DNA of 64,000 bases from Mariniflexile fucanivorans (GTDB lineage: Bacteria; Bacteroidota; Bacteroidia; Flavobacteriales; Flavobacteriaceae): NCBI RefSeq assembly GCF_004341235.1, contig NZ_SLUP01000004.1, positions 124,001 through 188,000 on the forward strand, given 5' to 3'. Position 1 is the stretch's first letter. Each line of letters opens with the position of its first letter. Of this stretch, positions 1 to 7,974 are shown one piece after another. The position numbers were made by a program, and so were the translations under genes. The notes beneath the pieces were generated by a model. It worked only from the letters and a program-made list of their open reading frames with translations. It did not search any database and was not told the DNA's origin.

Positions 1-51
1 CATATAGAAAATAATTGTAAGTTGTACTTTTGAATTCTAATTATATTTTGA

Positions 52-657
52 ATGAGACCATTTATAGTCATGTTAATATTTGCAACTTGTTTAGTAAGTT
101 GTGCGCAAGAAAAAAAAACAATTAAAGGAGATACCGAATTTCAGCGGGAACTAAATGCCGAGTATAAGGATGCCACAACTTCCCCATTAAAGGATAAGGA
201 TAGGAAGCATTTTGAAGGTTTAGAATTTTTTAAGTTTGATAGTACTTATGTAATTACGGCTGCCTTTGAAAGATTTCCAGATGAAAAACCTTTTGAAATG
301 AAAACTTCAACTGAAAGACGTCCCATTTACGTTAAGTACGGCGAACTTTCATTTGAATTAAAAGGCAAAAGTTATAAACTGAATATCTATCAAAATAAAG
401 ATTTAATGACACAAGAAGGGTATGAAGATTATTTGTTTTTACCATTTTTAGATGAAACCAATGGACTGGAAAGTTATGGTGGCGGACGTTATATTGATGC
501 TAGAATTCCTAAGGGAAGCACTATGGAGATTGATTTTAACAAAGCCTACAACCCATATTGTGCTTATAATGACACATATTCTTGCCCAATTGTACCCCGA
601 GAAAATTATTTAAAAGTAAAGATTGAAGCAGGAGTGAAGGCTTTTGGAAAGCATTAA
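52..657 (+). CDS. DUF1684 family lipoprotein
   Basis: A 201-residue lipoprotein. Residues 1-16 form a signal peptide ending in the lipobox LVSC, so Cys17 should be lipidated. The DUF1684 signature is the motif YNPYCAYNDTYSCPIVPREN near residues 166-185, preceded by the G-GGGRYIDAR stretch usual for the family. The function of DUF1684 proteins is not established. Export to the periplasm or outer membrane is inferred from the lipobox. It stands alone and converges on the frameshifted lipoprotein that follows. The ATG at 52 is directly followed by the signal peptide and no better start is visible. The family call is firm, the role unknown. Confidence 0.85.
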   Translation: MRPFIVMLIFATCLVSCAQEKKTIKGDTEFQRELNAEYKDATTSPLKDKDRKHFEGLEFFKFDSTYVITAAFERFPDEKPFEMKTSTERRPIYVKYGELSFELKGKSYKLNIYQNKDLMTQEGYEDYLFLPFLDETNGLESYGGGRYIDARIPKGSTMEIDFNKAYNPYCAYNDTYSCPIVPRENYLKVKIEAGVKAFGKH

Positions 658-833
658 AACTATGTTTGTAATTTTAATGTGGTTTAGATTGTTTACTCAT
701 TTTTAGTACATATCTGTAGCACATTATTTTTTGTTTCTATACAGTTCTATAGCTTTTAAATATTTGTTTCCCCCAGCCTTTGTTTGGTCGTGCAAAAATC
801 CATTCAATTCAGGGTGGTTTTCGTTAATCCAGT

Positions 834-1298
834 CTACAAGTTTATCTCTTTTTTTTTAAATATCCTCTCATTAAATATCTCATAAGTTTTTTCGATTCTG
901 ATTATTTTATTATTATTAAATCGGATAATTTCATTAGAGATAATTGGTTCCTCGTGAAGAAAAATGATTCTTTTATCTATTTTCGAAATTTTTGCTTTTA
1001 CAATTTCATTTAACTGCTCAATTTCAAGAATTTTATATGTTGGGTCAAATACTGAATCCCATTTCATCCATTCAATATATCCTTTTTTAGAGAAATTCTC
1101 CTCATAATTATAGTCACTTTCCTTAATGACAATACTATCTGTCAATAAATTAGATATTTCAGAATGATTAGAATTGTCTAGAACCTTGTAGTATTGCTTA
1201 GCAATATTAAGTTTGTCAATTTCTTTTTTAGAATTTTTACAAGATGTAAATCCAAACATCAGTAACAATAAAAGAATTATAGTTTTATTCATTAGCAT
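834..1298 (-). CDS. NTF2/SnoaL-like lipoprotein with frameshifted C-terminus
   Basis: The readable frame gives 154 residues with a lipoprotein signal (GFTSC, Cys20; or Cys18 if the second Met at 1292 is the start). The size and the helix-then-sheet pattern suggest an NTF2-like fold, but no catalytic motif is visible. The frame ends soon after a run of nine A on the coding strand (849-857 on +). With one more A the frame would continue 110 bases further, to a stop at 724-726, adding a coherent tail that reads DKLVDWINENHPELNGFL and on to YLKAIELYRNKK. The intact protein would then be about 191 residues. The gene is therefore a recent frameshift, a phase-variable tract or a sequencing error. 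No function is assigned. Confidence 0.6.
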   Translation of the reverse strand: MLMNKTIILLLLLMFGFTSCKNSKKEIDKLNIAKQYYKVLDNSNHSEISNLLTDSIVIKESDYNYEENFSKKGYIEWMKWDSVFDPTYKILEIEQLNEIVKAKISKIDKRIIFLHEEPIISNEIIRFNNNKIIRIEKTYEIFNERIFKKKEINL

Positions 1299-1379
1299 TT
1301 CATTTTCTTATATGTAGAACAGCTCAAAATATTATAAATTGTTGCAACTGTTATCATGTAAAGATAATTTTTTAAACAA

Positions 1380-1410
1380 AAAACCTGTCTCAAATCATGA
1401 AACAGGCTTT
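1380..1410 (-). terminator. Terminator after pnp
   Basis: Inverted repeat CCTGT (1384-1388) and ACAGG (1402-1406), extended by weaker pairs, followed on the minus strand by a T-run. It lies about 30 bases beyond the pnp stop codon. Confidence 0.6.
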
Positions 1411-1433
1411 TCTAAATTATAGATTAAAAAAAC

Positions 1434-3686
1434 TTAATCGTCTTTTCTATTTTCTCTTGGTCTTCTGTCGTCTCTGCGGTTATCGCGTCCACGATTGTCT
1501 CTACCTCTGTTATCACGTCCACCACGGTCGTTATTCTCTCTTGGTGGTCTTGCAACATAACCTTCTGGTTTATCTAATAATGCTTTACGAGATACTTTTT
1601 CTTTGCGCGTTTTTGGATCAACTCCAAAATACTTCACTTCAAAAACATCACCCATATTAACAACGTCGCTAACATTTTCAGTACGTTCCCAAGCCAATTC
1701 GCTTACGTGTAATAATGTTTCGTTTCCTGGAGCATCCATATATTCTACAACAGCACCAAAGTCAAGCATTTTAATAACTTTTACTTTATAAGAATTGCCA
1801 ACTACAGGTTTAAACATTAACGAGTCTATTTTTGCTAAAACAGCATCAATACCTTCTTGTCCAGTTCCTAAAATTTCAACAATACCTTCTTCAGTGATGG
1901 GGTCTTCGTTAATAACGATGGTTGTTTTAGTAGCTTTTTGTAATTCCTGAATCACTTTTCCACCAGGCCCAATTAAGGCGCCGATAAATTCATTAGGAAT
2001 CACTCTCGTAATCATTTTAGGAGCATGCGCTTTCACATCTGCATTTGGTGCAGCAATCGTTTCAGTTAATTTACCTAAAATATGTAAACGTCCAGCTTGT
2101 GCTTGTTTTAGTGCATTCACTAAAATTTCATAAGAAAGACCTTTTACTTTTATGTCCATTTGGCAAGCAGTAATACCATCGGCAGTACCAGTTACTTTAA
2201 AGTCCATATCACCTAAGTGGTCTTCATCACCTAAAATATCAGATAAAACCGCGTATTTTCCTGTTTCCGCATCCGAGATTAATCCCATTGCAATACCAGA
2301 AACTGGTTTTTTAATTTGAACTCCAGCATCCATTAACGCCATGGTTCCGGCACAAACAGTTGCCATAGAAGACGAACCGTTAGATTCTAATACTTCTGAT
2401 ACTACTCTTACAGTATACGGGCAATCAACCGGTACCATACCTTTTAATGCACGTTGCGCTAAGTTTCCGTGTCCTACTTCACGACGAGACGTTCCTCTTA
2501 AAGGGCGCGCTTCACCTGTTGAAAAAGGAGGGAAGTTATAATGTAAATAGAAACGCTCCTCACCTTCAAAAGATGGCATATCTATTTGGTTTGCTTCTCT
2601 CGAAGTTCCTAAAGTTACTGTTGCTAATGCTTGAGTTTCCCCACGAGAAAAGATTGAAGAACCATGTGTAGATGGTAAATAATCAACCTCACACCAAATT
2701 GGTCTGATGTCGGTCGTTTTACGTCCATCTAAACGTAAACCTTCGTTTAAGGTTAAATCTCTAACTGCTTTTTTCTCAGCTTTATAGAAATATTTAGAAA
2801 CCATACCACCATAATCGGCTAATTCTTCTTCAGTAAAAGTTGCTTTTACTTCTTCTTTAATAGCATCAAAAGCAGCACTACGCTCATGTTTTGCAGATGC
2901 AGCTCTTGCTACAGCATATACTTTATCATAGGTTAAAGCACTTACTTTTTTAGCTAACTCTTCATCTTCGCGCTCTGCAGTATACTCACGAGTTTCTTTT
3001 TTACCAAAAGCCTCGGCTAATTTTACTTGAGCAGCACACTGTATTTTAATAGCATCGTGTGCAAACTTAATAGCTTCCACCATTTCTTCTTCCGAAATCT
3101 CATCCATCTCACCTTCAACCATCATCACAGAATCAGCAGAAGCACCAATCATCATATCGATGTCAGACTCTAATAATTGTGCTCTAGTTGGGTTGATGAT
3201 AAATTGTCCATTTACACGACCAACTCTAGCCTCAGAAATTGGTGTTTCAAATGGAATATCCGATAATTGAATAGCAGCCGAAGCAGCTAATCCAGCCATA
3301 GCATCTGGCATAACATCATCATCATGAGACATTAATTGTACCATTACTTGTGTTTCAGCATGGTAATCTTTTGGGAATAACGGACGTAAAACACGGTCAA
3401 CAAGACGCATTGTTAATACTTCGCCGTCACTCGGTCTTGCTTCTCTCTTAAAGAAACCTCCTGGATAACGTCCAGAAGCAGCAAATTTTTCTCTGTAATC
3501 TACCGTTAAAGGTAAAAAGTCAACATCACTTTGTTGGTAGTTGGAAACAACAGTACACAAAAGCATACATTTTCCTGATTGCACAACAACAGAACCATGC
3601 GCCTGTTTTGCTAATTTTCCGGTTTCAATGGAGATTTCTCTTCCATCACCAAGGTCAATGACCTCTCTAAAAACTTTTGGAATCAT
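1434..3686 (-). CDS. pnp: Polyribonucleotide nucleotidyltransferase
   Basis: PNPase degrades RNA from the 3' end by phosphorolysis, giving nucleoside diphosphates, and acts in the cytoplasm as a trimer. The protein shows two RNase PH cores (about residues 5-230 and 310-545). The second carries the conserved [20 protein letters not shown] segment near residue 490. A KH domain follows ([20 protein letters not shown], near 570), then an S1 domain (about 620-690). The length of 750 residues exceeds the usual 700-715 because of a basic tail of repeated RGRDN units. It lies downstream of rpsO in the same direction, the classic rpsO-pnp order, although a terminator and repeats separate them. Confidence is high. 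Confidence 0.98.
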   Translation of the reverse strand: MIPKVFREVIDLGDGREISIETGKLAKQAHGSVVVQSGKCMLLCTVVSNYQQSDVDFLPLTVDYREKFAASGRYPGGFFKREARPSDGEVLTMRLVDRVLRPLFPKDYHAETQVMVQLMSHDDDVMPDAMAGLAASAAIQLSDIPFETPISEARVGRVNGQFIINPTRAQLLESDIDMMIGASADSVMMVEGEMDEISEEEMVEAIKFAHDAIKIQCAAQVKLAEAFGKKETREYTAEREDEELAKKVSALTYDKVYAVARAASAKHERSAAFDAIKEEVKATFTEEELADYGGMVSKYFYKAEKKAVRDLTLNEGLRLDGRKTTDIRPIWCEVDYLPSTHGSSIFSRGETQALATVTLGTSREANQIDMPSFEGEERFYLHYNFPPFSTGEARPLRGTSRREVGHGNLAQRALKGMVPVDCPYTVRVVSEVLESNGSSSMATVCAGTMALMDAGVQIKKPVSGIAMGLISDAETGKYAVLSDILGDEDHLGDMDFKVTGTADGITACQMDIKVKGLSYEILVNALKQAQAGRLHILGKLTETIAAPNADVKAHAPKMITRVIPNEFIGALIGPGGKVIQELQKATKTTIVINEDPITEEGIVEILGTGQEGIDAVLAKIDSLMFKPVVGNSYKVKVIKMLDFGAVVEYMDAPGNETLLHVSELAWERTENVSDVVNMGDVFEVKYFGVDPKTRKEKVSRKALLDKPEGYVARPPRENNDRGGRDNRGRDNRGRDNRRDDRRPRENRKDD

Positions 3687-3783
3687 AAATTTTTTTAATT
3701 CTAATTAAACAATGGTCGTTGTGTTGTTGTGTGTAGTTGTTGTGTTGACCAATGAAAAACTATAATAAGCTTCTTCTATTTTA

Positions 3784-3871
3784 CGTCATTGCGAAGCAAA
3801 TTTTTTAATTTGCTGTGGCAATCTGTTTCTTTTGGAAAGATTACCACGTCGTTACTCTCCTCGTAATGACA
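3784..3871. repeat. Palindromic intergenic repeat, CGTCATTGCG family
   Basis: The left end CGTCATTGCGAAG and the right end CTCGTAATGACA are inverted copies. Inner matched pieces GTGGCAATCT and AGATTACCAC strengthen the palindrome. An internal hairpin of AGCAAATT and AATTTGCT sits in the left half. It lies between pnp and rpsO. Related pieces occur at 3937-3969 (half element) and 51505-51582. It resembles a REP-type dispersed element. No mobility gene is nearby. Confidence 0.75.
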
Positions 3872-3890
3872 ATGTAACATTTATTTATAT

Positions 3891-4039
3891 GGGCGTTACC
3901 CTAAAGGGTCGGGCTTTCCGCTATATCTTTTTAAAATGTCATTGCGAGGACGTAGGACGTGGCAATCTGCCAATTTTAAGTTCTCACCATGTTGTTTTTA
4001 CACAAATTTTAAAAAGGATGCCGCTACAATCCCTAACGC
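3891..4039. repeat. Modular GGGCGTT...CCCTAAC intergenic element, copy 1
   Basis: Ordered blocks are GGGCGTTACC, a small hairpin CCTAAAGG, GGTCGGGCTTTCCGCTATA, TCTTTT, an interruption, AAAAAGGATG, and CCGCTACAATCCCTAACGC. The same blocks in the same order occur at 16299-16410 with different hairpins between them. The interruption (3937-3969) is a half-copy of the neighbouring CGTCATTGCG repeat, so one repeat sits inside another. I recall similar sequences between genes in other Bacteroidetes, but I do not know a name or function for them. Confidence 0.7.
3937..3969 (+). repeat. Half-copy of the GTCATTGCGA repeat nested in another repeat
   Basis: It begins TGTCATTGCGAG and ends GTGGCAATCTG, matching the left half of the element at 3784-3871. 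The right half is absent. It occupies the variable loop of the GGGCGTT element. Confidence 0.65.
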
Positions 4040-4046
4040 AAAAACA

Positions 4047-4072
4047 AAAAAGAGGCTATAAAGCCTCTTTTT
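4047..4072 (-). terminator. Terminator after rpsO
   Basis: Perfect stem AAAAGAGGC/GCCTCTTTT with loop TATAAA, flanked by A and T runs, two bases from the rpsO stop codon on the minus strand. It should limit read-through from rpsO into pnp. Confidence 0.85.
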
Positions 4073-4073
4073 C

Positions 4074-4343
4074 TTATTTTCTTAATCCTAATTCTTTTAC
4101 TATCGCACGATATCTTAAGATATCTTTCTTAGTTAAGTAATCTAGTAAGCTTCTTCTTTTACCTACCAATTTCACTAAAGAGCGCTCAGTATTATAATCT
4201 TTACGATTCTTTTTTAAATGCTCTGTTAAGTGGTTAATTCTGTAAGTGAATAATGCAATTTGTCCTTCTGCAGAACCTGTGTCTTTTGCATCTTTACCAT
4301 GTTTTGTAAAGATGGTCTCTTTTTCTTTTTGATCTAAATACAT
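4074..4343 (-). CDS. rpsO: 30S ribosomal protein S15
   Basis: S15 binds 16S rRNA early in assembly of the small subunit. The 89 residues match the family length exactly. The conserved segments TGSAEGQIALFTYRINHLTEHL and SLVKLVGKRRSLLDYL are present (given here in part: TGSAEGQIA, LVGKRRSLL). It precedes pnp on the same strand. A good promoter of the Bacteroidetes type lies about 55 bases upstream (4398-4427, minus strand). Confidence 0.98.
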   Translation of the reverse strand: MYLDQKEKETIFTKHGKDAKDTGSAEGQIALFTYRINHLTEHLKKNRKDYNTERSLVKLVGKRRSLLDYLTKKDILRYRAIVKELGLRK

Positions 4344-4397
4344 GCTAATATTATTGTAAATAATTGTTATGTAAACGAAAGCCTATCTTTCGAGCGG

Positions 4398-4427
4398 CAA
4401 ATATAGTAATTAAATACGAGTTGGCAA
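4398..4427 (-). promoter_or_regulatory. Promoter of rpsO
   Basis: On the minus strand a TTG (-33 box, 4425-4427) is followed after 19 bases by TATATTTG (4398-4405), which fits the Bacteroidetes -7 consensus TAnnTTTG at the ideal spacing. Confidence 0.7.
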
Positions 4428-4487
4428 CACTTCTTTTTTTGCAAATTTTTCACTAATTTACCGTAATCAAATTTTTACTTGTCTAAA

Positions 4488-5627
4488 ATGGAAAAAATAA
4501 TTGCAGATGCATTGGATGCCAATTTGCTTCCCGATATCTTTAATCATGCTTATCATGGTATTGCAATAGTTGGGTTGGATGGTAAATGGTTGCTGGTAAG
4601 TAAGAGTTTATGCGACATTTTGGGATATAGTGAAAGTGAACTTTTAAAACGTAGTTTTGATGAAATAACGCACAAAGAAGATTTAAAAATTGATTTAAGA
4701 AAATTAAAAAAGCTTTTAAAAGGGGAGATTGAAAGCTATAAAATGGAAAAGCGCTATTTTAAAAAGAACGGTAATTTGGTTTGGGCACAATTATCGGTGT
4801 CTTTAGTGAAAAACAAAGACAATAAACCTAAATACTTTATAAGTCAAGTACAAGACATCACAGAACGAAAACAAGAAGAAGATGAAAAGGAAATAATAGC
4901 CAATGTTGTTAAAGAGCAAAATGAACGGCTTTTAAACTTTTCTAGAATTATAACCCATAATTTAAGAACACATGCCGGCAATTTAATGACTTTGCTGGGT
5001 TTTGTTGAAGATGAAATTGAAGAAACCAAAACAAACGATAGTTTTGAGTTTTTAAGACAAGCAGTTTCCAACTTGCAAGAAACCGTAACGCATTTAACCG
5101 AAATAGCTAAGTTTTCTAAATACGATACTGCCGAATTAAAAGCACTTAACTTGCATGATTTTGCTGTTAATGCCATATATAATGTAAGCGCTTTAGCTAA
5201 AAACAGTAATTGCATTATTGAAAATAACATAGAGGACTCCTTGCTTGTAACCGGAATTGAAGCCTATTTAGATAGTATTATTCTCAATTTGTTAACAAAT
5301 GCCATTAAATATAAGGCAGATGACAGGGATTGTATTATTGTTTTGAGTGCAAAACTAGAAGGTGATTTTATTGTATTAAGTGTAAAAGACAACGGTTTAG
5401 GTTTAGATTTGGAAACTCATGGTAATAAGTTGTTCTCCCTTTATCAAACTTTTCATAATAACAAAGACTCTAGAGGGGTAGGACTTTTTATTACTAAAAA
5501 TCAAGTGGAATCTTTAGATGGAAAAATTGATGTTAAAAGTGAAGTAAATAAAGGCTCGGAATTTTTAGTTTATTTAAAAAATGCCCAAAAAAAAGTGCTT
5601 CGAAACATGAAAAAAAAACCTACTTGA
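4488..5627 (+). CDS. PAS-domain sensor histidine kinase
   Basis: A soluble kinase of 379 residues with no membrane segment or signal peptide. An N-terminal PAS domain (about residues 10-125) ends in the typical FISQVQDITERKQEE linker. The dimerisation region carries the candidate phospho-accepting histidine in ITHNLRTHAGNL. The HATPase domain shows the N box LNLLTNAIKYKA, the G1 box DNGLGL and the G2 box RGVGLFITK. The ATG at 4488 is preferred over the TTG nine bases upstream. No response regulator is adjacent, so its partner is unknown. The signal sensed by the PAS domain is also unknown. Confidence 0.88.
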   Translation: MEKIIADALDANLLPDIFNHAYHGIAIVGLDGKWLLVSKSLCDILGYSESELLKRSFDEITHKEDLKIDLRKLKKLLKGEIESYKMEKRYFKKNGNLVWAQLSVSLVKNKDNKPKYFISQVQDITERKQEEDEKEIIANVVKEQNERLLNFSRIITHNLRTHAGNLMTLLGFVEDEIEETKTNDSFEFLRQAVSNLQETVTHLTEIAKFSKYDTAELKALNLHDFAVNAIYNVSALAKNSNCIIENNIEDSLLVTGIEAYLDSIILNLLTNAIKYKADDRDCIIVLSAKLEGDFIVLSVKDNGLGLDLETHGNKLFSLYQTFHNNKDSRGVGLFITKNQVESLDGKIDVKSEVNKGSEFLVYLKNAQKKVLRNMKKKPT

Positions 5628-5645
5628 TTTTGAAAACAAGCAGGT
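5618..5645. terminator. Weak terminator between the PAS kinase and accD
   Basis: Imperfect hairpin ACCTACTTG/CAAGCAGGT overlapping the end of the kinase gene, with an A-run before and T-rich sequence after. It could serve the two convergent genes. Confidence 0.4.
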
Positions 5646-5669
5646 CTTAAATTTTATAATAAAAGTAAA

Positions 5670-6527
5670 TTATGCTCTTAAAGGCTGATTTAGAATTAAA
5701 TCTAAATATTGATTGACTTTATTTTTTAAATCTTTTCTTAATGTGATAAAATCCAAGAATCCATGTTCCATTAAAAACTCAGAGGTTTGAAAACCTTCTG
5801 GCAAATCTTTACCGGTAGTGTCTTTAACCACACGTGGTCCTGCAAACCCAATTAAAGCTCCTGGTTCTGCAATATTAATATCACCCAACATAGCGAAAGA
5901 TGCCGTAGTACCACCGGTTGTAGGGTCGGTACATAAAGAAATGTATGGGATATTAGCATCTGCTAATTGTGCCAATTTAACCGATGTTTTTGCTAATTGC
6001 ATAAGTGACAATGCAGCTTCCATCATACGGGCACCTCCAGATTTAGAAATAACCATTAGTGGCACGTTGTTTTTTAAGGAATAATCTGCAGCACGTACTA
6101 TTTTTTCACCTACAACACTCCCCACAGACCCACCAATAAAGGCAAAATCCATACATGCTATAACAATTTCTTTTCCTTTAGATTTACCAACACCAACACG
6201 TATAGCATCTTTTAAATCGGTTTTATCTTGAGCCGATTTTAAACGATCTGGGTATTTTTTAGTATCAATAAATTTTAAAGGATCTTTAGATTCTAAATTA
6301 GGGTCTAGTTCTTTAAATTTATTATCGTCAAAAAGAATTTCGAAATATTCTTTACTGCCAATTCGAACATGGTAACCATCTTCGGGGCTTACATAAAAGT
6401 TTTTTTCAAGTTCTTCGGTATCTACAATTTTTCCAGTAGGCGATTTGTACCAAAGACCCTTAGGGGTGTCTTTTTTTTCCTCTGTTGTAGTTGTTATTCC
6501 TTTTGTTTTTCTTTTAAACCAAGACAT
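5670..6527 (-). CDS. accD: Acetyl-CoA carboxylase carboxyltransferase subunit beta
   Basis: AccD forms, with AccA, the carboxyltransferase that makes malonyl-CoA for fatty acid synthesis. The crotonase-like core is clear: [36 protein letters not shown] and [17 protein letters not shown]. The length of 285 is normal. The N-terminal zinc ribbon found in many AccD proteins is present in outline ([23 protein letters not shown]), but its four cysteines are absent, being S, G, S and D or similar at the expected sites. It lies downstream of fbaA on the same strand, separated by a terminator. Confidence in the identity is high. Confidence 0.97.
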   Translation of the reverse strand: MSWFKRKTKGITTTTEEKKDTPKGLWYKSPTGKIVDTEELEKNFYVSPEDGYHVRIGSKEYFEILFDDNKFKELDPNLESKDPLKFIDTKKYPDRLKSAQDKTDLKDAIRVGVGKSKGKEIVIACMDFAFIGGSVGSVVGEKIVRAADYSLKNNVPLMVISKSGGARMMEAALSLMQLAKTSVKLAQLADANIPYISLCTDPTTGGTTASFAMLGDINIAEPGALIGFAGPRVVKDTTGKDLPEGFQTSEFLMEHGFLDFITLRKDLKNKVNQYLDLILNQPLRA

Positions 6528-6717
6528 AGTGATTTATAATTTATAGTTTTACGATTTTAGAACAAAGGCTCTATGTCGTTATTTTTTAGTTTTTTAGGTG
6601 CTTTTTTATTCAGCAAAAAGCAAAAAGCTAGATTACAAAATTAAAGCTTTATTTTAATTTTGGTATCACAGGCTTGTTTTTTTTATTAATGACATTACTT
6701 TTGTAAGTATTTATAAA

Positions 6718-6750
6718 TGAAAAAATCCTGCTTTAAACAGGATTTTTTCA
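6718..6750 (-). terminator. Terminator after fbaA
   Basis: Perfect 13-base stem TGAAAAAATCCTG (6718-6730) and CAGGATTTTTTCA (6738-6750) with a 7-base loop, just beyond the fbaA stop. The T-run lies within the distal arm. Confidence 0.85.
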
Positions 6751-6771
6751 TTTACAAAAACAAACTATGTT

Positions 6772-7839
6772 TTATAGTGTGTTTACGTTATTTAAATCTT
6801 CGAAAGCCTTTTTTAAACGGGCAACAAAAGTAACTTCACCAGCACGTAACCAAACACGTGGGTCGTAGTGTTTTTTGTTTGGAGAATCTGCTCCATCAGG
6901 ACTTCCTATTTGTGCTTTTAAATATTCAGCTTTACTTCCCATGTAATCACGGATACCTTCCATGAAAGCGTATTGTAAATCGGTATCAATATTCATTTTA
7001 ATTACACCGTAGCTAATACCTTCACGAATTTCTTCAACCGTAGAACCTGAACCACCATGGAATACAAAATCGATATGATTGTGACCAACTCCATATTTTT
7101 TAGTGATATAATCTTGAGAATTTTTTAAGATTTTTGGCGTTAATTTTACGTTTCCTGGTTTGTAAACACCATGAACATTTCCAAAAGCAGCTGCAATAGT
7201 AAATTGATCACTTACTTTGCTTAATTCTTCATAAGCATAAGCCACTTCTTCTGGTTGTGTGTATAATTTAGAATCGTCAACATCACTATTATCAACACCA
7301 TCTTCTTCACCACCAGTGATACCTAGTTCAATTTCTAAAGTCATTCCCATTTTGCTCATACGCGTTAAATAGGTTTTGCAAATTTCGATATTTTCTTCAA
7401 TTGGTTCTTCAGAAAGGTCAATCATATGCGAACTGAAAAGCGGTTTTCCAGTTTCAGCAAAATGTTTTTCACTAGCGTCAAGCATACCATCAATCCAAGG
7501 TAATAGTTTTTTTGCACAGTGGTCTGTATGTAAAATAACAGGAACTCCATAAGCTTCTGCTAGTGTATGTACATGTTTTGCTCCAGCAATAGCTCCAGCA
7601 ATTGCCGCTTTTTGACCATCATTATTTAAGCCTTTTCCAGCGTTAAATTGAGCACCACCATTTGAAAATTGAATAATTACAGGCGCATTTAATGCTGCAG
7701 CTGTTTCTAATACACCATTAATAGTGTCTGAACCAATTACGTTTACAGCAGGTAAAGCAAATCCTTTCTCTTTAGCAAGTTTAAAAATGGCTTGTACTTC
7801 TTTTCCTGTAGCAACGCCTGGTTTTATATTATGTCCCAT
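6772..7839 (-). CDS. fbaA: Fructose-bisphosphate aldolase, class II
   Basis: This zinc enzyme interconverts fructose 1,6-bisphosphate with glyceraldehyde 3-phosphate and dihydroxyacetone phosphate in glycolysis and gluconeogenesis. The zinc-binding and catalytic motif VILHTDHCAKKLLPW lies near residue 105, followed by EIELGITGGEEDGVDN, and the phosphate-binding HGGSGSTVEEIREGISYGV. The length of 355 is typical of the long class IIA type. A TACTTTTG -7 box lies at 7876-7883 on the minus strand. The next gene downstream is accD. Confidence 0.98.
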   Translation of the reverse strand: MGHNIKPGVATGKEVQAIFKLAKEKGFALPAVNVIGSDTINGVLETAAALNAPVIIQFSNGGAQFNAGKGLNNDGQKAAIAGAIAGAKHVHTLAEAYGVPVILHTDHCAKKLLPWIDGMLDASEKHFAETGKPLFSSHMIDLSEEPIEENIEICKTYLTRMSKMGMTLEIELGITGGEEDGVDNSDVDDSKLYTQPEEVAYAYEELSKVSDQFTIAAAFGNVHGVYKPGNVKLTPKILKNSQDYITKKYGVGHNHIDFVFHGGSGSTVEEIREGISYGVIKMNIDTDLQYAFMEGIRDYMGSKAEYLKAQIGSPDGADSPNKKHYDPRVWLRAGEVTFVARLKKAFEDLNNVNTL

Positions 7840-7875
7840 AATTATTTTAAAATTTTTATTTTAGTTTGTGAACTT

Positions 7876-7883
7876 CAAAAGTA
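7876..7883 (-). promoter_or_regulatory. -7 box upstream of fbaA
   Basis: TACTTTTG on the minus strand matches TAnnTTTG, 37 bases before the start codon. No clear TTG -33 box is visible at the right spacing. Confidence 0.45.
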
Positions 7884-7974
7884 ATCAATTTTTAAAACAT
7901 TTTTAGTGTTTTTATGATTTGAAAATACTAAAAAAGTACTAAAACGTTATAGTTTATAAAGAATAATGAGGCTA

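Noticed and set aside
1397-1660. Open frame on the + strand opposite the end of pnp
   Set aside because: It is the shadow of the repetitive RGRDN tail of pnp and has no protein-like features of its own.
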